Source: Mucilaginibacter arboris (lineage in GTDB: Bacteria > Bacteroidota > Bacteroidia > Sphingobacteriales > Sphingobacteriaceae). From it: DNA of 64,000 nucleotides. A model generated the notes under the pieces. That model saw nothing but the letters and a program-made list of their open reading frames with translations, was not told the origin of the DNA and did not search any database. Of the stretch, positions 26,801 to 34,180 are shown piece after piece. The translations under genes and the position numbers were made by a program. Positions within the stretch are counted from its first letter, which is position 1. Each line of letters starts with the position of its first letter. The stretch spans positions 186,001-250,000 of the forward strand of contig NZ_WPIK01000006.1 of NCBI RefSeq assembly GCF_009754915.1, in the 5' to 3' direction.

Positions 26801-27618
26801 TTGGCGACAAGCTAAAATCAGAACAATTACGGCGTATGGTTTATCCTTTTATGCTGCGGCGGACTAAAGAGCAGGTAGCAACGGATTTGCCTGACAAAAC
26901 CGAAACGATCTTGTGGTGCAGCATGAACAAAGGCCAGCGAAGCATTTATGATGAGTATAAAAATTATTACCGCAACATGCTGCTCAAAAAAATCGAGGAG
27001 GAAGGTATGGGAAAATCCGGTATTTATGTACTGGAAGGATTGCTGCGGCTGCGCCAGATCTGCGACCACCCGGCATTGATAAAAGAGGCAGGCGAAGCAA
27101 CAGCCGAGTCTGTAAAAACGGAAGAACTGATGCGCGAAATCCAGGAAAACTCCGGCGGGCACAAGCTGCTGGTATTTTCCCAGTTCACCGAAATGCTGCA
27201 ACTAATCAGCAAAGAACTAAAAAAAGCCGATATACCTTTTTGTTATTTAGATGGGAAAACAGCGGCTGCCAGCCGCAAGGCAGAAGTAACCCGTTTCCAG
27301 GAAGACGAAAACATCAAGGTGTTCCTGATCTCTTTAAAAGCTGGCGGTGTTGGCCTGAACCTGACTGCTGCGGATTACGTTTACCTGGTTGACCCCTGGT
27401 GGAACCCGGCTGCCGAGCAACAGGCGATAGACCGAACGCACCGCATCGGGCAAACCCGTAAAATTTTCGCCTATAAAATGATCTGCAAAGACACCGTAGA
27501 AGAAAAAATCCTGCAACTCCAGCAAAAAAAGAAAAACCTGGCAGATGAGCTGATTAATGAAGAAAGTGGCTTTGTAAAAAAACTGACCAAGGATGATATC
27601 GCTTTTTTATTTAGTTAA
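23830..27618 (+). CDS. SWIM-zinc-finger SNF2-family helicase
   Basis: The 1262-residue protein has two SWIM-type zinc motifs near the N-terminus (CECPAFFDHEDCKH, then CTCSDKTYPLCKH). An SNF2 ATPase follows in the C-terminal third: LADDMGLGKT (Walker A), ILDESQAIKNP (motif II), LSGTPVQNN, then the helicase C domain with GLNLTAADYVYLVDPWWNPAAEQQAIDRTHRIGQT. Such proteins move along or remodel protein-DNA or RNA polymerase complexes; the bacterial role is poorly defined. I prefer the ATG at 23830 over the TTG two codons earlier. The gene stands alone between two copies of a 65-bp direct repeat. Confidence 0.92.
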   Translation: MQFIDKINFYLDKQSKSQLDKGRRIASFKAVKIKEGDDKESYELQVPSESSRYNYTVDIYDIESSPDLGIMCECPAFFDHEDCKHCVAAAITIRRRLSSDVTEIPIIATPEVKEGKQIKLDQDGYFHFTMDSISGYTLQRLAGNPSQSAINKILNNLKPGPLNMPHQCFSYYEKSKKVCDVDIVFDRNNGFKTRCTCSDKTYPLCKHVFGGFAYLEYHYNRFYFNRFKLFTDEKNKILANYGLSLNDPEAKDFEWQVSPWGELTLIKKPAYLISAGNIVFLQGIKQSILGNATTRYNMLRLQLPASTMLDFEIGFLFNFTSARHIGFELETVFVREKNGKQDLKKLVLHNQSNLPFLQSLSDDIFYQLLEFSDQKLVEWMAQKGNSYLNSYANPWNQISEPDREQLKKHYLELLQNLWPVLCEEPFVYQLNEGRFSNANIQPVKLSKTPVQLFFTVDADERFITIKIDFILEGVDLLANQAKVLKSGLILEADNTLYLLQNPEDLLLAQNFAGGLLKFPIADQLEIIRNIILPLQAKYSVMVSNSLNFDVTGPEPQPQLLLSEFEDKFLMLKPRFLYGETLIDYDDNQEHIQQSEGAIKILKRNKPEEKKLYEYLRTLHPKFASQRNNLYYFLPFAEVMKGNWFLNMIQQVQEAGFPVFGLQDLKTFRYNTHTPTFDIEAGSGIDWFDLKIEIHWGEQQVPLAAIRKAILNKQEAVLLDDGTLGIIPAEWLEQYGLLLKVGNEKEGKVRVSKLHYNLLDELGDKLNNQDVQLEIAEKKRKLVNFSEMQTHQPPSAAINAQLRPYQLAGFQWLQALDELGWGGCLADDMGLGKTLQAITFLQFLKEKKPGGTQLVVCPTSLIFNWENELDKFGPDLKYHTYYGNMRSFDDDHFEKFDVILTTYGVVRLDVEHLSRFSWHYIILDESQAIKNPDAQVTKSLQLLKAENKLILSGTPVQNNTYDLFAQFNFINPGFLGQREFFKQEFANPIDKFGDKLKSEQLRRMVYPFMLRRTKEQVATDLPDKTETILWCSMNKGQRSIYDEYKNYYRNMLLKKIEEEGMGKSGIYVLEGLLRLRQICDHPALIKEAGEATAESVKTEELMREIQENSGGHKLLVFSQFTEMLQLISKELKKADIPFCYLDGKTAAASRKAEVTRFQEDENIKVFLISLKAGGVGLNLTAADYVYLVDPWWNPAAEQQAIDRTHRIGQTRKIFAYKMICKDTVEEKILQLQQKKKNLADELINEESGFVKKLTKDDIAFLFS

Positions 27619-27634
27619 GGGAGGGTTTTGCACA

Positions 27635-27699
27635 AAAAACCGATCGGTTAAAAATTGATTATTCCTAAGTATCAGTTTTATAGTGGTAAAAGAAGTATG
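27635..27699. repeat. 65-bp repeat downstream of the SNF2 gene, copy 2
   Basis: Same sequence and orientation as 23701-23766 with few changes. The closing 12-mer is the T variant (27687-27698). The stretch from here to about 28400 is AT-rich, and I see no convincing gene in it. Confidence 0.8.
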
Positions 27700-28405
27700 G
27701 AATGCTTTCTTTAACTTTTTGGTCGGGCAAAAACATGTTCTTTTTCCACACGTAATTGGCAAGGTATAAAAATCAATAGATTTTGATTTTTGAGAGAAAC
27801 CTGCAGAAAAAGACTGCCAAAAAGAAGTAATAATGTCAGTAATTAACAACCCAAATTACTTACGACCTAAAATTAGTCCGCCTACTGACACCGCCCTGAC
27901 AAATTGACAATTATTTTTTTACAGCTGTTTTTACATGAATTTGAAACTGTGTAACATCTATTTTAAAAAAATAAAGGCCAATTTTTTCGGCCGTTTAGAA
28001 TAATAATCAACTTAGGGAATTATTTTATAATTTTTATTGGACGAAAAATACTTCCAATCTACCTTCTCCCAACTTTTATTTTTCTTTCTCATTTAGCAGA
28101 AGCAAAAAATCAATATAGACATTAGTATTGATAATTTTTTTTGCAGCAATCTACCAAATACAGATGAAATTTAAAAAACAAGGAGAATTCTTAAATAAAT
28201 TTTCCTCATTTTATACAATTACAAAAAGCTTAATTTTTAGAAAAACAGGAGCTATTTTTACAAGTAAGATGTGGCATGTTTATAGCCGGGGTATGGGCAG
28301 CAAGGGGCCTCAAATTTTAACCTGATCTGAAAAAGAAATGCTGGAATTAGAAACCACCCTGACGAATGTTCTCAATCTGTTAATCTTTTTAAAAAAACTA
28401 AAATT

Positions 28406-28489
28406 ATGCTAATTGCCCTGGAAGTTGTTGTTTTGTTTGCAGCTATTATAGTACCATTGATCCCTGCAAAAAAAAGCGCACACAATTAA
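28406..28489 (+). CDS. Candidate 27-residue membrane peptide
   Basis: The short frame encodes a hydrophobic helix (MLIALEVVVLFAAIIVPLIP) with a basic tail (AKKSAHN). It is followed 21 bp later by a good Rho-independent terminator, so it is probably a transcribed unit. I do not recognise it. It could be a small membrane protein, a type I toxin-like peptide, or chance coding inside a small RNA. An upstream A-rich stretch (AAAAAAACTAAAATT) could aid initiation. It sits in an otherwise empty 1.2-kb gap. Confidence 0.4.
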   Translation: MLIALEVVVLFAAIIVPLIPAKKSAHN

Positions 28490-28510
28490 AATTACCATTT
28501 TTACAAACCA

Positions 28511-28543
28511 AAGGGAGCTGCGTTAATCTGGCTCCCTTTTTTG
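28511..28543 (+). terminator. Rho-independent terminator after the 27-residue ORF
   Basis: AAGGGAGC (28511-28518) pairs with GCTCCCTT (28531-28538), followed by a T-run. Confidence 0.75.
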
Positions 28544-28610
28544 TTTTATTTGCCATTATACTTTTATGCTGCTAAAAGAAGTATTGTTTTTGGTTTGAGA
28601 GACTTTTAAA

Positions 28611-28848
28611 ACGAAAAATACTATTGCAGAAGTAAGTATTACAGACATTTTGCAGGCACTTAAAGCTGTTATCCAAAGCAATGATGAAGATTTGCACATT
28701 TGCTATAATGAGGAAGCAGATGTAATGTGTGTTGTATGTTTCGGTCCCCTCAATACCTGCAGATGGATAGTGGAATGGGAAGATGAAATCCTACTATAAA
28801 AACGGCGAAGTTATCGGACTTACAGTAACTCATTTTAGTGAACGTTAA
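28611..28848 (+). pseudogene. Frameshifted DUF2283-like remnant
   Basis: One frame reads SITDILQALKAVIQSNDEDL then HICYNEEADVMCVVCFG and ends in EWEDEILL at a TAA. Shifting by one base near 28792 continues as YKNGEVIGLTVTHFSER to a stop at 28846-28848. The joined product has the DUF2283 look (short acidic beta protein, 'NGEVIGLTV' ending), a family often found beside toxin genes. No start codon is obvious and no toxin follows. A 12-mer variant precedes it (28573-28584). Probably decayed. Confidence 0.45.
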
Positions 28849-28901
28849 CAGTGGGAACCTTTTTCTTAAAAATATCAATTTTTTTTTTGTTAAAAACAGC
28901 A

Positions 28902-30365
28902 TTAAAGATTACTGGATACCTGTTTATCGATACTATTCTTACTCAAAAGCTTCATTATCTTTTTTTCTGTAAGCGGATCATTTGCTCCTAAACAGTTTCC
29001 GGATTCTACAATATCACCGTTTTTATTTAGTAGCATATGAAACGGTATGCCATTAATATGAAATGCTTTTTGCAATGCTAATGATTGTCGTTTATCGCTG
29101 TAGTACTGAATGCCACTTAAATTAAGCTTAGATAAGGTAAATTTCCAGGTATTAGGTTCAGAATCTAGGCATATATAAATGAAAGCAATGTTTTCTTTTC
29201 TAAGTTTCTGTTGTAATTTGTTAGAAGCTGGCATTTCTTTCTTACACGGAGCACACCAGGTTGCCCAAAAATCAACATAAACTACTTTTCCCTTATTTGC
29301 TTTACGGATTGAGTCAATAATTCCCTCGGCAGCTGTCCCGGCAATATTTCTTAATGTAGCATTTGTATTTAAATGCACATTTTTAAAATCATTTTGCACA
29401 TTAGCATAATGTGTTTGTAATGGCTGTTTTATAAAAGCTTGTAAATTAGGTTCAATTAAATTTCTATTCTTATTATAAAAATCTAAATCGTTTATATTAA
29501 GCCTTGAATCTAAAATGCTACCTAAAACTACTTGTTTAAATAAATCATTTCCAATAAGCTGTTGGTTAACACCATTAATTAATTTGTCTAAAGTGAACGT
29601 CTTCTGTTTTCTTAAAATATATTCACCTAAATATCGATTAGGTAATTCATAGTATCCTGAATTTAATACAGAAGATTTAGTAACATTATTTAAATCAGCC
29701 ATGTTATAATATCCTTTTGGAGCAACCCAATCAGAAAGCTGTATATCTTTATAATAACAATACCTGTACGGGAAATTTAAAAGAGCCGAATAATACTGGA
29801 TGTTGATATAGTTTTTTATCCATTCTGTTGTTTCCTGGTTTGGATTTGCGGAAGCAGAAAACTCATCCAGTTTTTTGTACATTTCTGATTTGAGATTCTC
29901 ACAATATGCTTTGTAATTATTAACATCAGTATATGGAAGCTGATACTTGTCGTAGTCGGAGTAGTACTGGTTTGTGTATTTATTAATATCAGTATTTGTC
30001 TTCGAGCCATCACCAGAAAACTTGACTGAACTCATATTATTCAAATCAATGTCGATATGAATACTGTCTCCCGGATGTGCTATAAAAGTTCCTACAATAT
30101 TATCCAGTTTAACGTCTTCCGCAATAAACTGATCAAAAATTATTTTAAATGAGCCATTGCTATCGATATGTCCGATGTGATTGGCCGACCTACCACTATA
30201 ATCTACAAGTTCTAATGTGTAATTTTTAATGTTAGGACTTGCTTGCATGTTAATTACTTTGCCGCACACAATTGTTTTTTTAGCCGCGTTATCAGGTGTT
30301 TTACCGCAACCAAATAGTAAGTAGGTAACTAAAAAAGTGCCGATTGCTTTGGTAAAGATTCTCAT
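28902..30365 (-). CDS. TlpA-like thioredoxin lipoprotein with N-terminal DUF4369-like region
   Basis: I start the 487-residue protein at 30365, where MRIFTKAIGTFLVTYLLFGC gives a clean lipobox (Cys20); the longer frame adds 15 residues with no support. The first ~110 residues are beta-rich (VCGKVINMQASPNIKNYTLEL), like domains preceding TlpA in Bacteroidota. The C-terminal thioredoxin fold has the redox pair in FWATWCAPCKKEMPA and a cis-Pro loop HINGIPFHMLLNK. It is likely a membrane-bound thiol-disulfide reductase. The gene is notably AT-rich and has no obvious operon partner. Confidence 0.87.
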   Translation of the reverse strand: MRIFTKAIGTFLVTYLLFGCGKTPDNAAKKTIVCGKVINMQASPNIKNYTLELVDYSGRSANHIGHIDSNGSFKIIFDQFIAEDVKLDNIVGTFIAHPGDSIHIDIDLNNMSSVKFSGDGSKTNTDINKYTNQYYSDYDKYQLPYTDVNNYKAYCENLKSEMYKKLDEFSASANPNQETTEWIKNYINIQYYSALLNFPYRYCYYKDIQLSDWVAPKGYYNMADLNNVTKSSVLNSGYYELPNRYLGEYILRKQKTFTLDKLINGVNQQLIGNDLFKQVVLGSILDSRLNINDLDFYNKNRNLIEPNLQAFIKQPLQTHYANVQNDFKNVHLNTNATLRNIAGTAAEGIIDSIRKANKGKVVYVDFWATWCAPCKKEMPASNKLQQKLRKENIAFIYICLDSEPNTWKFTLSKLNLSGIQYYSDKRQSLALQKAFHINGIPFHMLLNKNGDIVESGNCLGANDPLTEKKIMKLLSKNSIDKQVSSNL

Positions 30366-30546
30366 ACCATACTGTTTTACAGATGACAATGTAAACAATA
30401 TATTATGCAAACAATGATTTTAAATATACAAAACAGATGATTAGAATCCTTTTAGACTTGTTCTATTAATAAAAATTCGATAGCTCGAATTTGCAATCCA
30501 TAAAATATTAATTGCTATAATTTATCCTGCTAAAAGAAGCATCAAT

Positions 30547-30756
30547 TTATGGTTCTTTCGGCGCATCTTTAATCGGTTGCACCGGCTGTTCCTCATTTTG
30601 ATAATACTCGGCCGGATTATCAGTTTTGGCTTTTGCATCATCCTCGTGGTAGGTTTTATCTTCTTTGCGCAGCTTGCTTTTGTGGCCTTCATCTACTCCG
30701 GGAAAAGTTTTATCATCCGAAGGCGAAGGTTTTTGATGTGAATTTGCTTTTTCCAT
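30547..30756 (-). CDS. Small hydrophilic, probably disordered protein
   Basis: I do not recognise this 69-residue protein. It is rich in Lys, Asp, Glu and Pro with no hydrophobic core (KRKEDKTYHEDDAKAKTDNP-like composition), which suggests intrinsic disorder. It looks like small stress- or spacer-type proteins common in Sphingobacteriaceae, but I cannot name a family. The 12-mer variant with AC (30758-30769) is fused to the start codon, reading TAAAAACAGCATC then ATG. Another 12-mer lies just past the stop (30531-30542). Confidence 0.6.
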   Translation of the reverse strand: MEKANSHQKPSPSDDKTFPGVDEGHKSKLRKEDKTYHEDDAKAKTDNPAEYYQNEEQPVQPIKDAPKEP

Positions 30757-30891
30757 GATGCTGTTTTTATCTACCTAAAACTGTTAGCGCCGCAAATAGT
30801 TCTGCCAGAAAACAGTTTCTACAGCTTGTTAATATTTGTTAAACTTTAAAGGAAGTTTTTGAGTATGATGAAATTAAAATAGATATTGTTT

Positions 30892-30899
30892 TACCTTTG
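30892..30899 (+). promoter_or_regulatory. Candidate -7 box upstream of ftsX
   Basis: TACCTTTG matches TAnnTTTG and lies 37 nt before the ATG. No -33 TTG is seen at standard spacing. Confidence 0.35.
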
Positions 30900-30936
30900 A
30901 ACGGGCTTTTTCTATTTTCGCAAAAAGGTTTGGGCT

Positions 30937-31818
30937 ATGTTGGAAGAATTTGAAGCAAGCGCTTCGACTAAAAAAACAAAAACGATTTACATTTCCACGG
31001 TAATCAGCATTGCTATGGTACTGCTGATGATGGGTTTATTGGGGTTGATCCTGGTACATGCCCACAACTTGTCGCGTTATGTTAAAGAAAATATTGTGCT
31101 GAATATAATTGTAGATGATGCCGCAAAAGAAACAGATATTTTACAACTGCAAAAACAGCTGGACATAAACCCGCAGGTAAAACAAACGCAATACATCACC
31201 AAAGAACTTGCCGCCCGAAACCTGCAAAAAGATATGGGCGAAGATTTTATCAAGTTTTTGGGCTACAATCCGCTGCTTTCTTCCATCGATGTTTACCTCA
31301 AGGCCGATTTTGCCAATAACGCCAATATTACGAAGTTTAAAGCAGAACTTGTTAAAAATCCACTGGTAAAAGAAGTAATCTACCAGCAATCTTTGGTTGA
31401 TCTGATGAACGAAAAAATCTATTCCATCAGTATGGTTATCCTTGCTTTTGCCGGTATTTTCCTGATTGTTTCGGTAGCTTTAATCAACAATACCATTAGC
31501 CTCGCTATTTACTCGCAGCGGTTTTTAATTAAATCGATGCAATTAGTTGGCGCAACTAAAGGTTTTATCCGCTGGCCTTATGTTGGTTTCGCATTGTTGC
31601 ATGGTTTGCTTGGCGGCTTTATTGCCATTATCCTTTTGGTAGGTTTATTATATTTAGGCTACCGCGAAGTGCCCGATTTAATCCTTTTAAGAAATTATTA
31701 CGAGTTCGGCATTATCTTTTTAGGTATTATTGGCCTGGGCATGTTTATTTCTGGCTTCAGTACCTTTTTGGCAGTCAACAAATTTTTACGTTTAAAATTA
31801 TACGATTTATACAGATAA
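30937..31818 (+). CDS. ftsX: Cell division protein FtsX
   Basis: The 293-residue protein has one N-terminal membrane helix, a periplasmic domain (residues ~55-165) and three C-terminal helices, the FtsX layout. FtsX forms an ABC-like complex with FtsE and controls cell-wall hydrolases during division. ftsE is not adjacent. The next gene starts 2 bp after the stop, so ftsX, the DUF3098 gene and uppP form an operon, a gene order common in Bacteroidota. Confidence 0.92.
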   Translation: MLEEFEASASTKKTKTIYISTVISIAMVLLMMGLLGLILVHAHNLSRYVKENIVLNIIVDDAAKETDILQLQKQLDINPQVKQTQYITKELAARNLQKDMGEDFIKFLGYNPLLSSIDVYLKADFANNANITKFKAELVKNPLVKEVIYQQSLVDLMNEKIYSISMVILAFAGIFLIVSVALINNTISLAIYSQRFLIKSMQLVGATKGFIRWPYVGFALLHGLLGGFIAIILLVGLLYLGYREVPDLILLRNYYEFGIIFLGIIGLGMFISGFSTFLAVNKFLRLKLYDLYR

Positions 31819-31820
31819 TT

Positions 31821-32054
31821 ATGGCATTAAAACACACCCAGACAGACACTAAACCTGTCCAATTTGTATTTGGTAAAAGCAACTACCGCTGGCTGCTAAT
31901 CAGCATGGCCATTGTTGTAATTGGCTTTATGCTGATGATTGGCGATACCGATATTTATGATTTCCGTAAGATTGTATTATCTCCTATTGTGGTGTTAGCT
32001 GGCTTTGGGGTTGGTTTTTACGCAATCTTAAAAAAGCCTGACCATAAAGCATGA
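31821..32054 (+). CDS. DUF3098 family small membrane protein
   Basis: The 77-residue protein has two membrane helices ([18 protein letters not shown] and [15 protein letters not shown]) with DFRKIVLSP between them, matching the DUF3098 family of Bacteroidota. Its function is unknown. Its fixed place between ftsX and uppP suggests a role in envelope growth or division. The start overlaps nothing upstream (2-bp gap), while its end overlaps the uppP start by 4 bp. Confidence 0.85.
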   Translation: MALKHTQTDTKPVQFVFGKSNYRWLLISMAIVVIGFMLMIGDTDIYDFRKIVLSPIVVLAGFGVGFYAILKKPDHKA

Positions 32055-32842
32055 ACCTGATCCAAACCATCATTCTGGCTATTATTGAAGGTATTACAGA
32101 ATTTTTACCCGTTTCTTCTACCGGCCACATGGTTATTGCCAGTGCTTTTATGGGCATCGGTAAAAACGATTTTGTTAAATTGTTTGAGGTTTGCATACAG
32201 TTAGGCGCTATACTTTCTGTTGTTGTTCTCTACTTAAAACGTTTTTTTCGTTCTATCGATTTTTACTTAAAGCTTGTTGTCGGCGTCATTCCGGCCGTTA
32301 TTGTTGGCGTTCTGTTTAAAAAGAGGATTGACGTACTGCTTGAAAGCCCGTTAGTTGTAGCCGTGATGCTTGTTTTAGGTGGTATAATTTTGCTTTTTGT
32401 AGATGAATGGTTTAACAAACCTGCTATCGATAAAGAAAAGGAAATCGATTATCCAACTGCATTTAAAGTTGGTATATTTCAATGTCTGGCGGTTATTCCG
32501 GGTGTTTCCCGTTCTGCAGCTACTATTGTTGGTGGCATGAGCCAAAAACTTTCCCGTAAGGCAGCAGCAGAATTTTCGTTCTTTCTTGCTGTACCAACTA
32601 TGTTTGGCGCAACCGTGAAAGAACTTTGGGATTATCATAAACATCATGCACAAATGTTCGACGGCGATCAGCTTAAATATTTGCTGATTGGTAATGTTAT
32701 TGCTTTTGTGGTAGCCATGCTCGCCATTAAAACTTTCATTACTTACCTGGAAAAAAAAGGTTTTAAAGTTTTTGGTTTCTACCGGATCCTTGCCGGATTG
32801 GTGCTGATTGCTTTGTATTATACTGGTCATCTAACTGCATGA
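32051..32842 (+). CDS. uppP: Undecaprenyl-diphosphatase
   Basis: The 263-residue integral membrane enzyme removes a phosphate from undecaprenyl diphosphate, recycling the lipid carrier for peptidoglycan synthesis. Both active-site motifs are present: [15 protein letters not shown] near residue 14 and [13 protein letters not shown] in the second half. The ATG overlaps the DUF3098 stop (ATGA), a sign of translational coupling. Confidence 0.95.
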   Translation: MNLIQTIILAIIEGITEFLPVSSTGHMVIASAFMGIGKNDFVKLFEVCIQLGAILSVVVLYLKRFFRSIDFYLKLVVGVIPAVIVGVLFKKRIDVLLESPLVVAVMLVLGGIILLFVDEWFNKPAIDKEKEIDYPTAFKVGIFQCLAVIPGVSRSAATIVGGMSQKLSRKAAAEFSFFLAVPTMFGATVKELWDYHKHHAQMFDGDQLKYLLIGNVIAFVVAMLAIKTFITYLEKKGFKVFGFYRILAGLVLIALYYTGHLTA

Positions 32843-32875
32843 TTAAAAAATATTGTGTAAAAGAAGTATCTTTAA

Positions 32876-33085
32876 ATGATGAATGAAGTTTTTTTTCTGG
32901 TTGAAGAAGCAATAGAAGGTGGTTATACAGCTCATGCTTTAGGTGAACCTATATTTACAGAAGCAGAAACATTGGATGAACTAAAATCAGAAATCCGCGA
33001 AGCTGTTCATTGTCATTTTGAGGAAGATCAAATGCCCAAAATTATTCGTTTACACATGGTTAAAGAAGAAATTTTACTTGTTTAA
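32876..33085 (+). CDS. hicB: HicB-family antitoxin
   Basis: This 69-residue protein has the partial RNase-H-like HicB fold (VFFLVEEAIEGGYTAHALGEPIFTEAETLDELKSEIREAV). It lacks a C-terminal DNA-binding helix-turn-helix, as in the short HicB class. HicB neutralises the HicA mRNA interferase encoded 9 bp downstream. A 12-mer T variant (32858-32869) lies 6 nt before the ATG. As hicA is frameshifted, the antitoxin may now be an orphan. Confidence 0.85.
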   Translation: MMNEVFFLVEEAIEGGYTAHALGEPIFTEAETLDELKSEIREAVHCHFEEDQMPKIIRLHMVKEEILLV

Positions 33086-33094
33086 AATACAATA

Positions 33095-33329
33095 TTGAAA
33101 CTGCGAAGAGATTTATCCTCCAAAGAACTTATAAAAATTCTATCTAAATTCGGATACAAAATCAGCAGGCAAAAAGGCAGTCATATTCGGCTAACCAGAG
33201 TAACAATAACTGGTTCTCATCACGTTACAATCCCAGATCATAACCCCACTAAAATTAGGGACACTTTCAGAAATATTAAATCAGGTAAGTGCACATTTAG
33301 GAATCAGTAAAGAAGACCTTTTAAACTGA
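33095..33329 (+). pseudogene. hicA: HicA toxin gene with a 3' frameshift
   Basis: The frame opens with TTG and encodes KLRRDLSSKELIKILSKFGY and the catalytic His region QKGSHIRLTR, normal for HicA (dsRBD-fold mRNA interferase). After HNPTKI the frame leaves the family sequence. One base extra in AAATTAGGGACA is the likely cause, because the next frame reads GTLSEILNQVSAHLGISKEDLLN, a textbook HicA C-terminus, to a stop at 33327-33329. The present product would be 71 residues with an altered tail. Either a real inactivating mutation or an assembly error. Confidence 0.75.
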
Positions 33330-33360
33330 TGCTTATAAATTACCTTTTTGCAATTAATTA

Positions 33361-33368
33361 TATCTTTG
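33361..33368 (+). promoter_or_regulatory. Candidate -7 box for truB
   Basis: TATCTTTG matches TAnnTTTG, 22 nt before the TTG start of truB. Confidence 0.4.
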
Positions 33369-33390
33369 AAAGATTTAACATTATTACATT

Positions 33391-34116
33391 TTGCCCGATA
33401 AAAACAGCATCTTCAAAAACTTTAACTTCCCCGAAGGAGAACTGCTCCTCGTCAACAAACCTTATAACTGGACGAGTTTTGATGTGGTTGGTAAAATCCG
33501 CAACTCGATGAAACCATTAAAACTAAAAGTTGGCCATGCCGGAACGTTAGATCCATTGGCAACCGGCTTGCTGATTGTTTGTACCGGAAAGCTCACCAAA
33601 CAAATTGATACTTTCCAGGCAGAAGAAAAAGAATATACCGGAACAATGGTTTTAGGTGCAACAACGCCTTCTTACGATCTGGAAACGATAGTTGACCAAA
33701 CTTTTTCTTTAGACGGAATTACCGAAAACCAGATCAAAGCAAATTGCCAAGCTTTTTTGGGCGCAATTGACCAGTTTCCGCCAGCACATTCGGCCATCAA
33801 AATAAATGGGGAACGTTTGTATGAGAAAGCGCGCCGTGGCGAAGAAGTGGAACGCCAAAGTCGAAAAGTAACCATCAGCGAATTTGAAATTACCAGAATA
33901 GCATTACCTGAAATTGATTTCCGTGTAGTTTGCAGCAAAGGCACTTATATCCGTTCTTTGGTGCACGATTTTGGCGCGGCGCTTAACAACGGTGCTTTTC
34001 TTTCCAAATTAACCCGCACCAGAAGCGGTGGTTTTAAGTTGGAAAATGCTTATGAAGTAATGGAACTGGTAAATCATATCCGTTCTCAAAAAACGGAAAT
34101 TGCACCTGCTGGTTGA
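33391..34116 (+). CDS. truB: tRNA pseudouridine(55) synthase
   Basis: The 241-residue enzyme isomerises U55 in the T-loop of tRNAs. The catalytic Asp54 lies in VGHAGTLDPLATGLL; the later GTYIRSLVHDFG motif is present. The best start is TTG at 33391, since no ATG precedes the conserved LLLVNKPYNWTSFD. The first codons are formed by an AC-type 12-mer (33399-33410, encoding DKNSI). It is shorter than E. coli TruB because it lacks the PUA domain, as usual in Bacteroidota. ribF follows. Confidence 0.93.
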   Translation: MPDKNSIFKNFNFPEGELLLVNKPYNWTSFDVVGKIRNSMKPLKLKVGHAGTLDPLATGLLIVCTGKLTKQIDTFQAEEKEYTGTMVLGATTPSYDLETIVDQTFSLDGITENQIKANCQAFLGAIDQFPPAHSAIKINGERLYEKARRGEEVERQSRKVTISEFEITRIALPEIDFRVVCSKGTYIRSLVHDFGAALNNGAFLSKLTRTRSGGFKLENAYEVMELVNHIRSQKTEIAPAG

Positions 34117-34180
34117 TACTTCTTTTATAGTATAATAATTTCGACAGGCTCATTATCTATTTTTAGTGCATAAAAACAGC

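Noticed and set aside
28128-28325. 65-codon ORF after the SNF2 gene
   Set aside because: Composition and lack of any motif or initiation context look like chance in AT-rich DNA.
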